A stretch of DNA of 64,000 nucleotides, taken from NCBI RefSeq assembly GCF_002894645.1, contig NZ_NCQY01000030.1:258394-322393 (forward strand), written 5' to 3'. Positions 8,338-17,150 of this stretch are shown here, piece by piece; the stretch's first letter is position 1; the number at the start of each line of letters is the position of its first letter. Under the pieces are notes generated by a model. It had not been told where the DNA came from, searched no databases, and saw nothing but the letters and a program-made list of their open reading frames with translations. This DNA is from Salinibacter altiplanensis. Lineage in GTDB: Bacteria > Bacteroidota > Rhodothermia > Rhodothermales > Salinibacteraceae. Both the position numbers and the translations under genes were made by a program.

Positions 8338-8946
8338 TCAGCCCGCCGCAACGGCCTGAAGCCGTTCTGCGAGCTCTGCGTCGGTGTCTTTCCATCCTCC
8401 TCCCTCGTAGTGCTCCAGAAACTCGCCGATCAGCTCCATCTTGTCGTCGTACTGCTCCGCCAGCGTCTCAAACCGGCGGGCCGCTGCGTCCGGGCGTGGG
8501 CCCCATGTGAAGAGCTCCCCCCCGTCGGTTGAAAACACGACAAGCTTCGGGATGCTACGGCTCCCGTCTGTGAGGTACTCGTCCATGATGTCCAGATTCT
8601 CATCCCGCGGCAGGATGCGGAGCGAGACCTGATCGGACAGGGCCGCCGCCTCGGCGATCACAGGGAGCAGAAACGCCGAGTCGCCACACCACGGCTCGGT
8701 GAGCACCGTCCAGAGCTGCGGTTCCTCGATGGCCTCAACGGCTGCGCGCAGCCCCTCGGACGGGGCGTACGACACATGTACCTGGGCCTGTCGGTCCCAG
8801 TTGTATTCCAGATAGTGACGCTGGCGCCGCTCTTCCGGACCGGCATCGTCGGCGAGCGGCGTGTCGAGCTGTTGGCTCCACGCTTCTCGGTAGTCCTCGT
8901 AGTGAAGCCCGTCGTGGAGACGGCCTTCTTCGAAGAAGTTAGGCAT
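8338..8946 (-). CDS. Thioredoxin-fold protein with a single active-site cysteine
   Basis: 202 residues resembling the bacterial thioredoxin_9 group. An alpha-helical N-terminal extension is followed by a thioredoxin fold whose active-site segment reads TEPWCGDSAF. The second cysteine of a classical CxxC is replaced by Ser, so it would work as a monothiol protein or have lost redox function. The cis-Pro region (SRSIPKLVVF) is kept. There is no signal peptide, so it is cytosolic. It is a single gene on the minus strand. Confidence 0.82.
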   Translation of the reverse strand: MPNFFEEGRLHDGLHYEDYREAWSQQLDTPLADDAGPEERRQRHYLEYNWDRQAQVHVSYAPSEGLRAAVEAIEEPQLWTVLTEPWCGDSAFLLPVIAEAAALSDQVSLRILPRDENLDIMDEYLTDGSRSIPKLVVFSTDGGELFTWGPRPDAAARRFETLAEQYDDKMELIGEFLEHYEGGGWKDTDAELAERLQAVAAG

Positions 8947-9027
8947 TGATCGAGGGACGAAACGTTCGGGGAAGCAGTGAACAGGAGTGGCATTCTTCAG
9001 CGACCAGGCGGCTCGACCGGAGCGCCG

Positions 9028-9777
9028 CTACATCCAGTTGCGCAGCCTCGCCGCGAGATAGCCGCCCACCGCGAGGCCCGCCACCGTATAGATCGACTGC
9101 CGGAGGGCCGAAGACTCGTCGTCTCCCGAAAGGGAATCTTGCGCGGACTCGGCCTGCTCCTCGATGACCGCCCCTGCGTCCTCTACGAGCTGCCCTCCAA
9201 GCTCTTGGGCCTCATCGGAGGCCTCCGCCGTTGCGTGCCGGACCGTTTCTCCAGCCTCAGCCCCAACCCGCTGGGCGTGCTCAGAGGCCCGGCGGACTAG
9301 GTCTTCGGCGTGTTCGCGGATGCCTTCGCCCCGCTTCTGCGCCTCCTCCACGAGGCGATGACGGGTCTCTTCGGCCTGCTTGCGAATGCCGTCGCCGGAG
9401 CGCGCTGCCCGATCGGAAAGGCCTTCTCCCACCCCGGTCGCCACACGCTGCGCATCATCGGCCAGGCGGCGGAGCCGGCGACGGGCCTGCTCCGACAGGC
9501 TGGGCGACGGGCGCCGGGTAGCGACGGCCACCCCGTATCCGGCGGCCGCCGCCAGCAGTGAAGACAGGGTCGCCGCGAGGAACGGGCGTCGCTGAAGCCA
9601 GCCCTCGGCTTGCTTCCTCGCCTGCTGGGCCTTCAAGCGCGTTACCTCCGCCCGTAGTTCGCCGAGAAGTTCAGTCAGCTCTTGTGTCCTGTCACCCTCT
9701 GTCGACGCGTCCGATGGCGAATCTGGAGCTTCCTCCGACGCCTCAGTGGAGTCGGGTTCAAGATCGTGTTGGCTCAT
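9028..9777 (-). CDS. Membrane protein with long amphipathic helical region, unknown role
   Basis: 249 residues from the ATG at 9777 (MSQHDLEPDS); a TTG at 9798 would add seven. The order is: acidic N-terminus, a short coiled coil (TELLGELRAEVTRLKAQQ), a hydrophobic segment (FLAATLSSLLAAAAGYGVAVA), about 110 residues of Ala/Glu/Arg-rich helix with repeated RAxEHAxR-like patterns, and a C-terminal hydrophobic segment (VAGLAVGGYLAARL). The helical stretch resembles apolipoprotein-, phasin- or YtxH-like proteins only in composition. It lies 133 bases downstream of another small single-helix membrane protein on the same strand. Confidence 0.7.
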   Translation of the reverse strand: MSQHDLEPDSTEASEEAPDSPSDASTEGDRTQELTELLGELRAEVTRLKAQQARKQAEGWLQRRPFLAATLSSLLAAAAGYGVAVATRRPSPSLSEQARRRLRRLADDAQRVATGVGEGLSDRAARSGDGIRKQAEETRHRLVEEAQKRGEGIREHAEDLVRRASEHAQRVGAEAGETVRHATAEASDEAQELGGQLVEDAGAVIEEQAESAQDSLSGDDESSALRQSIYTVAGLAVGGYLAARLRNWM

Positions 9778-9910
9778 GGTATGGGAAAGGGTCAACAAAT
9801 GGGGGTGAGGAGAATTGAAGGCCGCCGAGGCCGAGAGCTCATACCCACGTCCAGAAACGGCGGCCCTACGTCGCCGATCGGCAGCGAATAAGTCCCGCCC
9901 TGCCGTACAG

Positions 9911-10147
9911 TTAGTCTCGAAGCATCACCCCCACGAACACGCCGACGCCGAACGCCCCAATCATCGTGGCCTTCTGATGCTGCTGCACCCACGAACGGGC
10001 CATGTCCTTCGCGAGAGAGGACGACACTCCATCGGGCATTGTCACCGGATCCTCCTGATCCCAGGATGGAGGATCAGTGTTCTCGAAGGGAGAACCCGAA
10101 GACAGCGATGGATCGCCGGATGCAGGGTCGGACGAAGGATCAGCCAT
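9911..10147 (-). CDS. Small protein with C-terminal membrane helix, unknown
   Basis: 78 residues. A Ser/Pro/Asp-rich disordered N-terminus is followed by an amphipathic segment (AKDMARSWVQQHQ) and one C-terminal helix (ATMIGAFGVGVFVGVML) ending in Arg-Asp. The layout is that of a tail-anchored membrane protein. It is the first gene of a minus-strand pair with the amphipathic membrane protein at 9028-9777. No family recognised. Confidence 0.68.
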   Translation of the reverse strand: MADPSSDPASGDPSLSSGSPFENTDPPSWDQEDPVTMPDGVSSSLAKDMARSWVQQHQKATMIGAFGVGVFVGVMLRD

Positions 10148-10369
10148 GGGGACGTAACCTTTTGATCGAGACGGAGTTAAAGCGAAGCAGATTTAGCATT
10201 TTCTGAGTAGCCGGGTGGGAACCAAGGCCCCGGTGCCGGCTTTGGCCCAGGGCATTTTTCTTGGTCGAACCGCCCTCGGTTCGTGTCGTAGGAGAGGACC
10301 GCGCTGGGATTCACGTTCGACCTTCTTTGTACGGCGTCGCTATTCGGATTTGACTCGCACACCAAAAAA

Positions 10370-13300
10370 ATGATTCCCTACTGGCGTCGATTTCTTCTCC
10401 TCTGCGTGCTCGGGGGAGCGGCTCTTTCTCCTGTTTGGGCTCAGCAGGAGGCCTCTCGTCCAGGGGACGCATTCGGGTCGGCGGTGGAATTGTACCAACA
10501 GCAGCTGTATCCGGACGCCGCCGCAGCGTTCTCCGCGTTTCGGCGGGGCCACCCCACACACGCTGCGGCTCCCCAGGCCCTTTACCTGGAGGCCCAGGCT
10601 GCCCTTGCCCGGGGAGACGACGAAGGCACGCGACGTTTGCTCAACCGGCTTCAGCACGACTACCCGTCGCACCCACGGGCCCAGACCGCCCGGCTCAGGC
10701 TGGCGCAGTACTACCTGGATCAGGGGTCCTCAGACCGGGCCACGTCTCAACTCCAGACCATCGCAACAGCTCCGAACCGCCCGGGCGAGGGCGCCCGGGC
10801 CCTCTACCTCCTCGGCCGAACGGAACAGGATCAGGGCAACCCCAACGCCGCCCTTCCCTACTTCAAGCAGGTCTACTCGCGCTACCCAGACGCCGAGCTG
10901 GCCCCAGCAGCGCTCTACGCCCAGGGCGTAACTCAGGTGCGTCTGGAGCGGTACGACCGGGCTACGGACTCATTCGAGCGCCTCGGCGAGCAATTTCCGA
11001 CTTCTCCCTTTGCGGAGAACCTGGGCACCGTCCTGGGCGAGGTGTACTACCGCCTTGGTCAGTACGAGAATGCGACCACGGAGCTCCAGCGCCGCCTTCC
11101 GGACCTGACGGGCTCTGATCGTGCTCGCACCCTGTTCCTCCTTGGCGAAACGTACAGCGCCCTCGGCCGGGGCGAGGACGCCACGACTCAGTACCGGGTG
11201 ATTCTGGAGGAGGCCCCAGACAGCCCCTACGCCCTCCCGGCCCGCTACGGCCTCGCCCGGCAACACTACTCTGCGGGGCGCTACGAGGCCGCCGCCGAGG
11301 CCTTCGCGACAGTGCGCTCGAAGGAGGACCCACTGGCCGTCAAGGCCACGTACTACGAGGCGGCAAGTCGGGCCCTCATGGGACGCAAAGCGGACGCCCT
11401 GAAGCTATACCGCACCTTTCTCGACCGGACCAGCGGGGGCCGGCTAGCAACCGCGGCTCAGTACGAAGTCGGGCTCCTCCACTACCGGGAAGAGCGGTAC
11501 GACCGGGCCGCGACGGCCTTTCGCTCCGTTGCCCAGCAGGCATCGTCGGAGGGACCACGCGGCAAGGCGTTCTACTGGCTCGGCAATGCCTCCCTGGCAA
11601 CCAACAGGCTGGACCCGGCCCTGGATGCGTACACCGAGGCGATTGATCGGGGGGCTGCGCCCGCAGCCGTGACGGCCAAAGTGCGGTTTCGGAAGGCGTG
11701 GTCTCTCTATCAGGGCGGCCGGTACGCCGATGCGGGCTCAGAATTTCAGGCCCTTGCCGAGGCGCACCCGGAAACAACTCGGGGCCAGGAGGCGCTCTTT
11801 TGGGGCGGCGACACGTTCTACCAGCAGAACCAATTTGGCGAGGCCCGCCGCCTGTTTCAGCAATACCTCGACACGAACCCAGACACTCCCCAGCGGGCCG
11901 GCGCCCAGTATGCCCTTGCCTGGACACACTTCAAGCAACGCCGCTTCGGGCCCGCGGCCCAGTCGTTTCGCCGGTTCCTGGACACGTACGAGGGAGACTC
12001 CACATCCGAGGTTCCGTACCAGCAGGATGCCCGCCTTCGACTCGCAGACTGCTACTTTGCCCTCAAGCAATACGACGACGCCCGTGCAGCGTACGACCGC
12101 GTCAGCGGAAAGGGCACCGAGTACGCGCTTTATCAGGGCGGCCGGGCCCTGTACTACGCAGGACGACCGGCCGATGCCCTTGACCGCCTCCGGCGATTTG
12201 TCGAGGACAGTCCAGACAGCCCATTGCGGCCCGATGCCCTGTACCGCATCGGGGACATCCACTTTCAGGAGCAGCGCTACGGCGCGGCGCGGGCGGCATT
12301 CACGCAACTGCTCGACGAACACCCCGAGCACGCTCGTGCCGCCGAGGCCCAATACGCCATCGGGGACACCCGCTACAATGCGGGTGAGATGGAGCGCGCC
12401 GTGGAGGCCTACCGCACCGTCCTGGAGGCCTATCCCGAAAGCCCCTCCGCCCGCGAAGCGGCCTCCAGTCTCTTTTTCGCCCTCAACGCCGCGGGCCAGC
12501 AGGACCGGGCCGACGACCTGATCGCGGCGATTGCGGATCAAGTGCCGGACGCCAACCTGGAAGACCGGCTGCGCTACCAGCGGGCCCGAGCCGCGTACCA
12601 GCGCGGAGACTCGAAGCGGGCGCTACGCCTCTTCCGCACGTTCGTGCGCACCGCCTCCACCCAGGCGCTCATCCCCGACGCGTACTACTACCTCGGGCTT
12701 CTGTACGCCGACACCGACCGGTACGACGAGGCCAAAAACTACCTGCAGCAGCTCGTCGAGCAGTACCCCGACAGCGAGTACATTCCGGAGGGCAGCCTCC
12801 GCCTCGGGGAGATCCACCTCGATCAGGGGGCGCATGAGCAGGCCGTAGACGCCTACCGCACCGCCGCCGAACACAACCAGACCCGGGACGACCTCCGCGC
12901 CCAGGCTCGGTACGGCCAGAGCCAGGCCCTCCTTCGACTCGGCCGGACCAGCGCGGCGGACACTCTTTTGTCTCAAACCTTAGACGCCAAGCCCCAGGGG
13001 CCCCTCCAAAATGCCGCCCGGCTCGGGCTGGGGCGCGTCCGCAACGAGCAGGGCCGCACCGACGAGGCACTCGCCCTTTACCGGCGTGTCGTTCGCGCAT
13101 CGGACGGTGAACCCGGCGCCGAGGCCCTGTACCGCCTCGGGAAACTGCTTCGGCGCCAGGGAGACGCGCAGACGGCCATCCGAGAACTGGAACGCATGCC
13201 GTCCCTCTTTGCAGGGCACCCTGAATGGGAGGCCCGCGCCCTGCTCGAACAGGCCCGGGCGTACCGCGACCGGGGCGAGACCGGACGGGCCGTTCAGCTG

Positions 13301-13381
13301 TACGACGAAGTACAGAAAGCATACGGCGGAACCCCGTTTGCCCAGACGGCCCAGGACGAGCAACAGGCGATCGAGTCGTAG
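10370..13381 (+). CDS. Large exported tetratricopeptide-repeat protein
   Basis: 1003 residues. Residues 1-24 (MIPYWRRFLLLCVLGGAALSPVWA) form a clear signal peptide ending in an AxA-like site. The rest is a nearly continuous TPR solenoid of the YbgF/BamD-like kind, with repeated A-x-Y-x-L-G and YPDSP-type turns, so a periplasmic scaffold is likely. It heads a same-strand cluster: 47 bases to an outer-membrane beta-barrel gene, then HU-like, HU/SPOR, exbB and exbD genes. Start at the ATG that begins the signal peptide. Role in the cluster is inferred: it may bridge inner- and outer-membrane components. Confidence 0.9.
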   Translation: MIPYWRRFLLLCVLGGAALSPVWAQQEASRPGDAFGSAVELYQQQLYPDAAAAFSAFRRGHPTHAAAPQALYLEAQAALARGDDEGTRRLLNRLQHDYPSHPRAQTARLRLAQYYLDQGSSDRATSQLQTIATAPNRPGEGARALYLLGRTEQDQGNPNAALPYFKQVYSRYPDAELAPAALYAQGVTQVRLERYDRATDSFERLGEQFPTSPFAENLGTVLGEVYYRLGQYENATTELQRRLPDLTGSDRARTLFLLGETYSALGRGEDATTQYRVILEEAPDSPYALPARYGLARQHYSAGRYEAAAEAFATVRSKEDPLAVKATYYEAASRALMGRKADALKLYRTFLDRTSGGRLATAAQYEVGLLHYREERYDRAATAFRSVAQQASSEGPRGKAFYWLGNASLATNRLDPALDAYTEAIDRGAAPAAVTAKVRFRKAWSLYQGGRYADAGSEFQALAEAHPETTRGQEALFWGGDTFYQQNQFGEARRLFQQYLDTNPDTPQRAGAQYALAWTHFKQRRFGPAAQSFRRFLDTYEGDSTSEVPYQQDARLRLADCYFALKQYDDARAAYDRVSGKGTEYALYQGGRALYYAGRPADALDRLRRFVEDSPDSPLRPDALYRIGDIHFQEQRYGAARAAFTQLLDEHPEHARAAEAQYAIGDTRYNAGEMERAVEAYRTVLEAYPESPSAREAASSLFFALNAAGQQDRADDLIAAIADQVPDANLEDRLRYQRARAAYQRGDSKRALRLFRTFVRTASTQALIPDAYYYLGLLYADTDRYDEAKNYLQQLVEQYPDSEYIPEGSLRLGEIHLDQGAHEQAVDAYRTAAEHNQTRDDLRAQARYGQSQALLRLGRTSAADTLLSQTLDAKPQGPLQNAARLGLGRVRNEQGRTDEALALYRRVVRASDGEPGAEALYRLGKLLRRQGDAQTAIRELERMPSLFAGHPEWEARALLEQARAYRDRGETGRAVQLYDEVQKAYGGTPFAQTAQDEQQAIES

Positions 13382-13428
13382 CGGCCCATCGTGTCTCGCC
13401 CCCGTCCCCTCACCCACTGATTTCCCAA

Positions 13429-15144
13429 ATGCCCTCGTCTAATCACGGGCTCATGTCCATGCTTTTTCGCTTCTCCGGCCTCTGGCTTGTCGGAATGGGG
13501 GTTCTGGCAATGGCCCCGGTCACGTACGGCCAGCAGGCCGATACGACACAGCTTCCCGAGATCGCCCCACGGGAGATCGAAATTCGGGGCGAGCGCGAAA
13601 TTGCGCTCCCCTCTCTGGAGCGACAGCCCTTGAGCGGCTTCACATCCCCCCCCACACTCCCAACGGTGCCGACAGGCCACCGTCCGTACGTCGGATCGCA
13701 GGACCAATCGTTAGACAGACTTCCGGAGAGCCTGCCGGTCCCCGAAACGGTGTCGTCGTCGCTGGCCCCAACGCCCGATCCGATCCAGGGCTTCTTGGAG
13801 GGCGGCAGCGGACGATACTTTAGCCGCTTCTTTGAAGGACGGGTCGGGGGGGCGCTGTCCTCCCACAGCCGGCTCTCTGTGCACGGCGCGTACACGGGAA
13901 CGGAAGCAGATCCAAACGACGACGTGGCGGAGGCCGCCGTGCGCCTCCAGCACACGAAAGATCCCCTTCGGATTGACGCAACGGCACACGGCAATGTACA
14001 GCGGTACACCCTCTACGGCGCCTCCCCCGTAGGCCCAGCCGCCTCCGAGGCCCCCGATCGGGAGAGCCACTCGGCCGGCGGCGCAGTACAGGTCCGGCAC
14101 ACGGACCGAGCCGCCCCGGCCCGAGCGAAGGTGCGCTACGACCAGACCGAGTACACGTCTTTTCTCGATGCCACGTCCACGGAGCAATCCTACAGCCAGC
14201 AGCAGCTGGGCCTCAGTGGGGAAGCGACGGTTCCACTTCCGTACCAGCCCCACGTGCAGGCCCGGTTCCGGCGGTCGTGGCTGGGAGAGGACCCGGAGAC
14301 CAATACAGCCTTTGATGTCGAGGCCAGCGGCACGGTCTCGTACTCCCCGACCGATCCTGTGTCGCTCGACGTCGGGGCCGCCGTGCTTGCCTTCGACACG
14401 CCCGCACAGCCGGGCCAGTCGTCCCCCGGGACCGCCGATGCGAGCTTCGTCGCGCCGGTCGTGGACGCCGGCTGGCGGGTCGCCGAGGGAACGCGCCTCT
14501 TCCTTCGCAATCGCCCCCGGCTCGGCGACACGGGCCTGGACCCGCTCTACGCGACCAACCCGTATGCCCGCCACGCCCCCTCTCTTCGTCCCACCCTCGA
14601 GACCACCCATGCCGAGGGCGGCCTCGCCCTCACCCGCGGCCTTGTGCGCATCGTGGCCGCGGCGGAATACCGCTACGCACCGACCTACCGGTTCTTCAGT
14701 CTTGCCAACGAGGGCCTGTACCGGGTTCAGTACGACCCCGCCCGCATTCTAGAGGGGCGCGGCAAGGTGGCGCTGCAAGGAGTTGAGGGCGTCCAGGCCT
14801 CACTGGGCCTGTCGGTCCGGGACGGGACGCTCCCCGACGTGGACAGCCCGATCCCGAACTTTGCCTCCGTCACGGCGGATGCCCTCGTCACCGTCTCGTT
14901 TGCGGGGGGCGACGGCTTTGTAAAGGCCCATGGGACATTTCGTGGCCCGCGCGACGCCGGGCTCCGCCGCGCCGTTCGCCTTGACCCGTACGTCTCTGTA
15001 GACCTCGAAGGCTCGTACGCCGTGGGATCGGACCTCGAACTGGTGGCCCGTGCCGAACAGCTCGCGCCGGACGCCCCGACGATGTGGGCAAACTACCCGC
15101 AGCCCGTCGCCGAACTTTCAATGGGTGTGCGGCTCCGGTGGTGA
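13429..15144 (+). CDS. Outer-membrane beta-barrel protein, function unknown
   Basis: 571 residues from the ATG at 13429. The signal peptide spans the N-terminal 36 or so residues (hydrophobic GLWLVGMGVLAMAPV, then TYGQQA). A Pro-rich linker follows, then many alternating-polarity strands ending in VRLRW, the C-terminal aromatic residue expected of a Bam substrate. There is no TonB-dependent plug domain that I can see, so it is a porin-like or structural barrel. It follows the TPR gene by 47 bases. An upstream in-frame start at 13225 is rejected because it would overlap the TPR gene and add residues of frame-shadow composition. Confidence 0.8.
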   Translation: MPSSNHGLMSMLFRFSGLWLVGMGVLAMAPVTYGQQADTTQLPEIAPREIEIRGEREIALPSLERQPLSGFTSPPTLPTVPTGHRPYVGSQDQSLDRLPESLPVPETVSSSLAPTPDPIQGFLEGGSGRYFSRFFEGRVGGALSSHSRLSVHGAYTGTEADPNDDVAEAAVRLQHTKDPLRIDATAHGNVQRYTLYGASPVGPAASEAPDRESHSAGGAVQVRHTDRAAPARAKVRYDQTEYTSFLDATSTEQSYSQQQLGLSGEATVPLPYQPHVQARFRRSWLGEDPETNTAFDVEASGTVSYSPTDPVSLDVGAAVLAFDTPAQPGQSSPGTADASFVAPVVDAGWRVAEGTRLFLRNRPRLGDTGLDPLYATNPYARHAPSLRPTLETTHAEGGLALTRGLVRIVAAAEYRYAPTYRFFSLANEGLYRVQYDPARILEGRGKVALQGVEGVQASLGLSVRDGTLPDVDSPIPNFASVTADALVTVSFAGGDGFVKAHGTFRGPRDAGLRRAVRLDPYVSVDLEGSYAVGSDLELVARAEQLAPDAPTMWANYPQPVAELSMGVRLRW

Positions 15145-15187
15145 CCCGGGCGGCACACGTGGAGTCCAGGTGAGATCGGTCCCCGCA

Positions 15188-15218
15188 TTTTATGTTGTGC
15201 CCCACAAATGTATTTTTA
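15188..15218 (+). promoter_or_regulatory. Possible internal promoter with palindromic operator
   Basis: TATTTTTA at 15211-15218 resembles the Bacteroidota -7 element (TAnnTTTG). A TTTT at 15188-15191 lies 19 bases upstream, close to the expected spacing of the -33 element. The spacer holds the palindrome TTGTG (15195-15199) CCC CACAA (15203-15207), a possible regulator site. The region is AT-rich compared with its surroundings and sits in the only gap over 100 bases in the cluster, just before the HU-like gene. Confidence 0.35.
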
Positions 15219-15261
15219 GACTGCCATTCGAAGCCGTCCCACTCATTCCCCGACGCTCGTC

Positions 15262-15468
15262 ATGGAGTCCCCATCGGCCGAAGACATCATCGAGGCGTTT
15301 ACCGACGTCGTCCAGGATCAATTAGGCACCGGAAACGCCGTAGAGGTGCCGGGCCTGGGCACGTTCTCCGCTGAACACCGCCCGAGCGAGGTACACGAGG
15401 AGGAGGGCGTCCGTCGCCTTGCGCCGCCGCGGAACCAAGTCGTCTTTGCCCCCGATCCGGACGCGTGA
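15262..15468 (+). CDS. Mini HU-like protein
   Basis: 68 residues. The helix-turn-strand pattern (ADDIIEAF-type helices, then VEVPGLGTFSAEHRP and LAPPRNQVVFAPD) matches the HU/IHF fold: GLGTF is the conserved beta-turn and the last segment corresponds to the strand before the C-terminal helix. The long DNA-contacting arms rich in Lys/Arg are missing or very short, and the protein is acidic overall. It lies 24 bases before the HU/SPOR gene and may be its partner or a dimerisation module. Ordinary DNA bending by it is doubtful. Confidence 0.7.
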   Translation: MESPSAEDIIEAFTDVVQDQLGTGNAVEVPGLGTFSAEHRPSEVHEEEGVRRLAPPRNQVVFAPDPDA

Positions 15469-15492
15469 CCCCGTCACCATTTGCAGAGCCCC

Positions 15493-16341
15493 ATGCCCAA
15501 ATCCATCATCCCTCTTCTCGCGGAGCGGCTCGACATTTCCGAGGAGCAGGTCCAGCCCCTGCTGAGCACCATGGTAGAGGAGCTCCGCCAGCGCGCCGAG
15601 TCCGATGGCGTCCAGCTGTCCGGGCTCGGGACGTTTCGGGAGGAGGACGGCACCCTTGCCTTTCGTCCCGCCCCTACCTTGCGTCGACGCGTCAACCGGC
15701 CGTACGAGGGCTTGTCTGCCGAGTCCCTCTCCCCCGCCACCGAGCGCGAGGCCTCTCCGGCCCAGGGCACGCCCGAGAAGGCGACAAATTCTGAGCCCTC
15801 CTCGGCGCCGGCGGCCGATCCGGAAGCGCCGTCCACACAGGATCGCTCGCCGGCTCGGCCCGACGCCAACGACCGGTCTGTAGATTCCTTCGTCCTCATC
15901 AGCCTCATCCTTGCGGGCCTCTTCTTGCTAGGGGCGGGCTGGTTCGTCATCAACCAGACCAACCTATGGGGCCCTACTCAAGACGCAGCGCCCCCCACGG
16001 CCACTGAGACGCCGCCCGACCAGGCTGAGTCCCCTTCTACGACCGGTTCCGCATCCGACCCACCGCCGGACGCTCCTCCGAGCGCAGACACAGAGGCGTC
16101 GGACACGCGGGACTGGACCATCGTAGTCGCCTCCAGCTCGTCCCGCGGCAGTGCCCAGGAGGCCGCCGACACGTACGGATCCCAGTTCGATTCGGTCGCT
16201 GTGGTGTCCGGAACGGTGGACGACGCAACGTGGTACCGCGTGACGATTGGGCGCTATCCCTCCGAGTCGGCCGCCGAACGCGTCCTCGACGAACGGACGG
16301 AGGCCCTTCCCCCAGACGCCTGGACCCACCAACTCGAATAA
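15493..16341 (+). CDS. HU-like domain, transmembrane helix and SPOR domain fusion
   Basis: 282 residues from the ATG at 15493. Residues 1-75 form an HU-like domain (helices, then GVQLSGLGTFREED). Residues 76-130 are a Pro/Glu-rich linker. Residues 132-154 are a membrane helix. A second Pro/Thr/Asp-rich linker leads to a SPOR domain at 207-282 (DWTIVVASS, WYRVTIGRYPS). SPOR domains bind denuded septal peptidoglycan, so the protein should place HU in the cytosol and SPOR at the cell wall. Such HU-TM-SPOR proteins are a known Bacteroidota architecture. It sits between the mini HU-like gene and exbB. Confidence 0.88.
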   Translation: MPKSIIPLLAERLDISEEQVQPLLSTMVEELRQRAESDGVQLSGLGTFREEDGTLAFRPAPTLRRRVNRPYEGLSAESLSPATEREASPAQGTPEKATNSEPSSAPAADPEAPSTQDRSPARPDANDRSVDSFVLISLILAGLFLLGAGWFVINQTNLWGPTQDAAPPTATETPPDQAESPSTTGSASDPPPDAPPSADTEASDTRDWTIVVASSSSRGSAQEAADTYGSQFDSVAVVSGTVDDATWYRVTIGRYPSESAAERVLDERTEALPPDAWTHQLE

Positions 16342-16370
16342 GACTCCCCCATCGCTTCCACTTCGCCCCT

Positions 16371-17108
16371 GTGCCTTCTGCTCTGCTGACCGCCGCTACC
16401 GCTCTCCCTCAACAGGTGGACACCACGGCCCTCGACACCACCCAGACCGCGTCGGGCCAGGCCTCCTCCCTCCTCGACATTCTGGTGCTGGGGGGATGGG
16501 TAATGATTCCGCTGGTGTTGCTCTCCCTGCTGACCATCTACCTGCTGGTGGAGCGACTTATCACAATCCGGCAGGCCGCCTCCGACCCGGAAGCCATCAC
16601 CGATCGGGTGCGCGAGTTTGTGCGAAACGGCAACGTCGAGGCCGGCATTCAGTACTGCGAAGAGAAAGACGTCCCCATTACCCGAATTCTTCAGCAGGGC
16701 CTCGAGCGCCTGGGGCGGCCGATCTCCGAAATTCAAGATGCCGTGCAGGCCGCTGGCAAGCACGAAACTTTTGATCTGGAAAAGCGGACAAACCTGCTTG
16801 CCAGCATCGCCGGCATTGCCCCCATGCTCGGCTTCTTCGGCACGGTGGTCGGCATGATTCGGGCGTTCCAGCAGATTCAAAACCTACAGGGCAATGTGAA
16901 TCCCTCCGTGTTGGCGGGGGGCATCTGGGAGGCCCTTATCACGACCGCGGCGGGCCTGCTCGTTGGCATCCTGGCGCTGTTCTCCTACAACTACCTCATG
17001 GGGCGCATCCGGCGCCTCTCCAACGACATGGAGCGCTCCGCCACCGACTTCATCGACCTTCTGCAGGAGCCGGTCTCGCCGGAGCGATCCGAGGAGTTGC
17101 CGTCGTAG
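16371..17108 (+). CDS. ExbB/TolQ/MotA-type proton channel subunit
   Basis: Inner-membrane subunit of a proton-motive-force-driven motor. 245 residues from the GTG at 16371. Three membrane segments are visible: near residues 30-57 (LVLGGWVMIPLVLLSLLTIY), about 140-165 (IAGIAPMLGFFGTVVGMI, the conserved channel helix), and about 180-205. The start is chosen because it follows the HU/SPOR stop by 29 bases and removes a frame-shadow extension that would overlap that gene. The partner ExbD follows 42 bases downstream. No tonB or tolA lies in the cluster, so the output component is unknown. Confidence 0.88.
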   Translation: MPSALLTAATALPQQVDTTALDTTQTASGQASSLLDILVLGGWVMIPLVLLSLLTIYLLVERLITIRQAASDPEAITDRVREFVRNGNVEAGIQYCEEKDVPITRILQQGLERLGRPISEIQDAVQAAGKHETFDLEKRTNLLASIAGIAPMLGFFGTVVGMIRAFQQIQNLQGNVNPSVLAGGIWEALITTAAGLLVGILALFSYNYLMGRIRRLSNDMERSATDFIDLLQEPVSPERSEELPS

Positions 17109-17150
17109 CCCCTGCACTGCCCCTCTCGCTGACGAACCGCCCGCCCCGCC

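Noticed and set aside
13225-13428. N-terminal extension of the outer-membrane barrel gene
   Set aside because: It overlaps the end of the TPR gene and would hide the signal peptide that starts at 13429.
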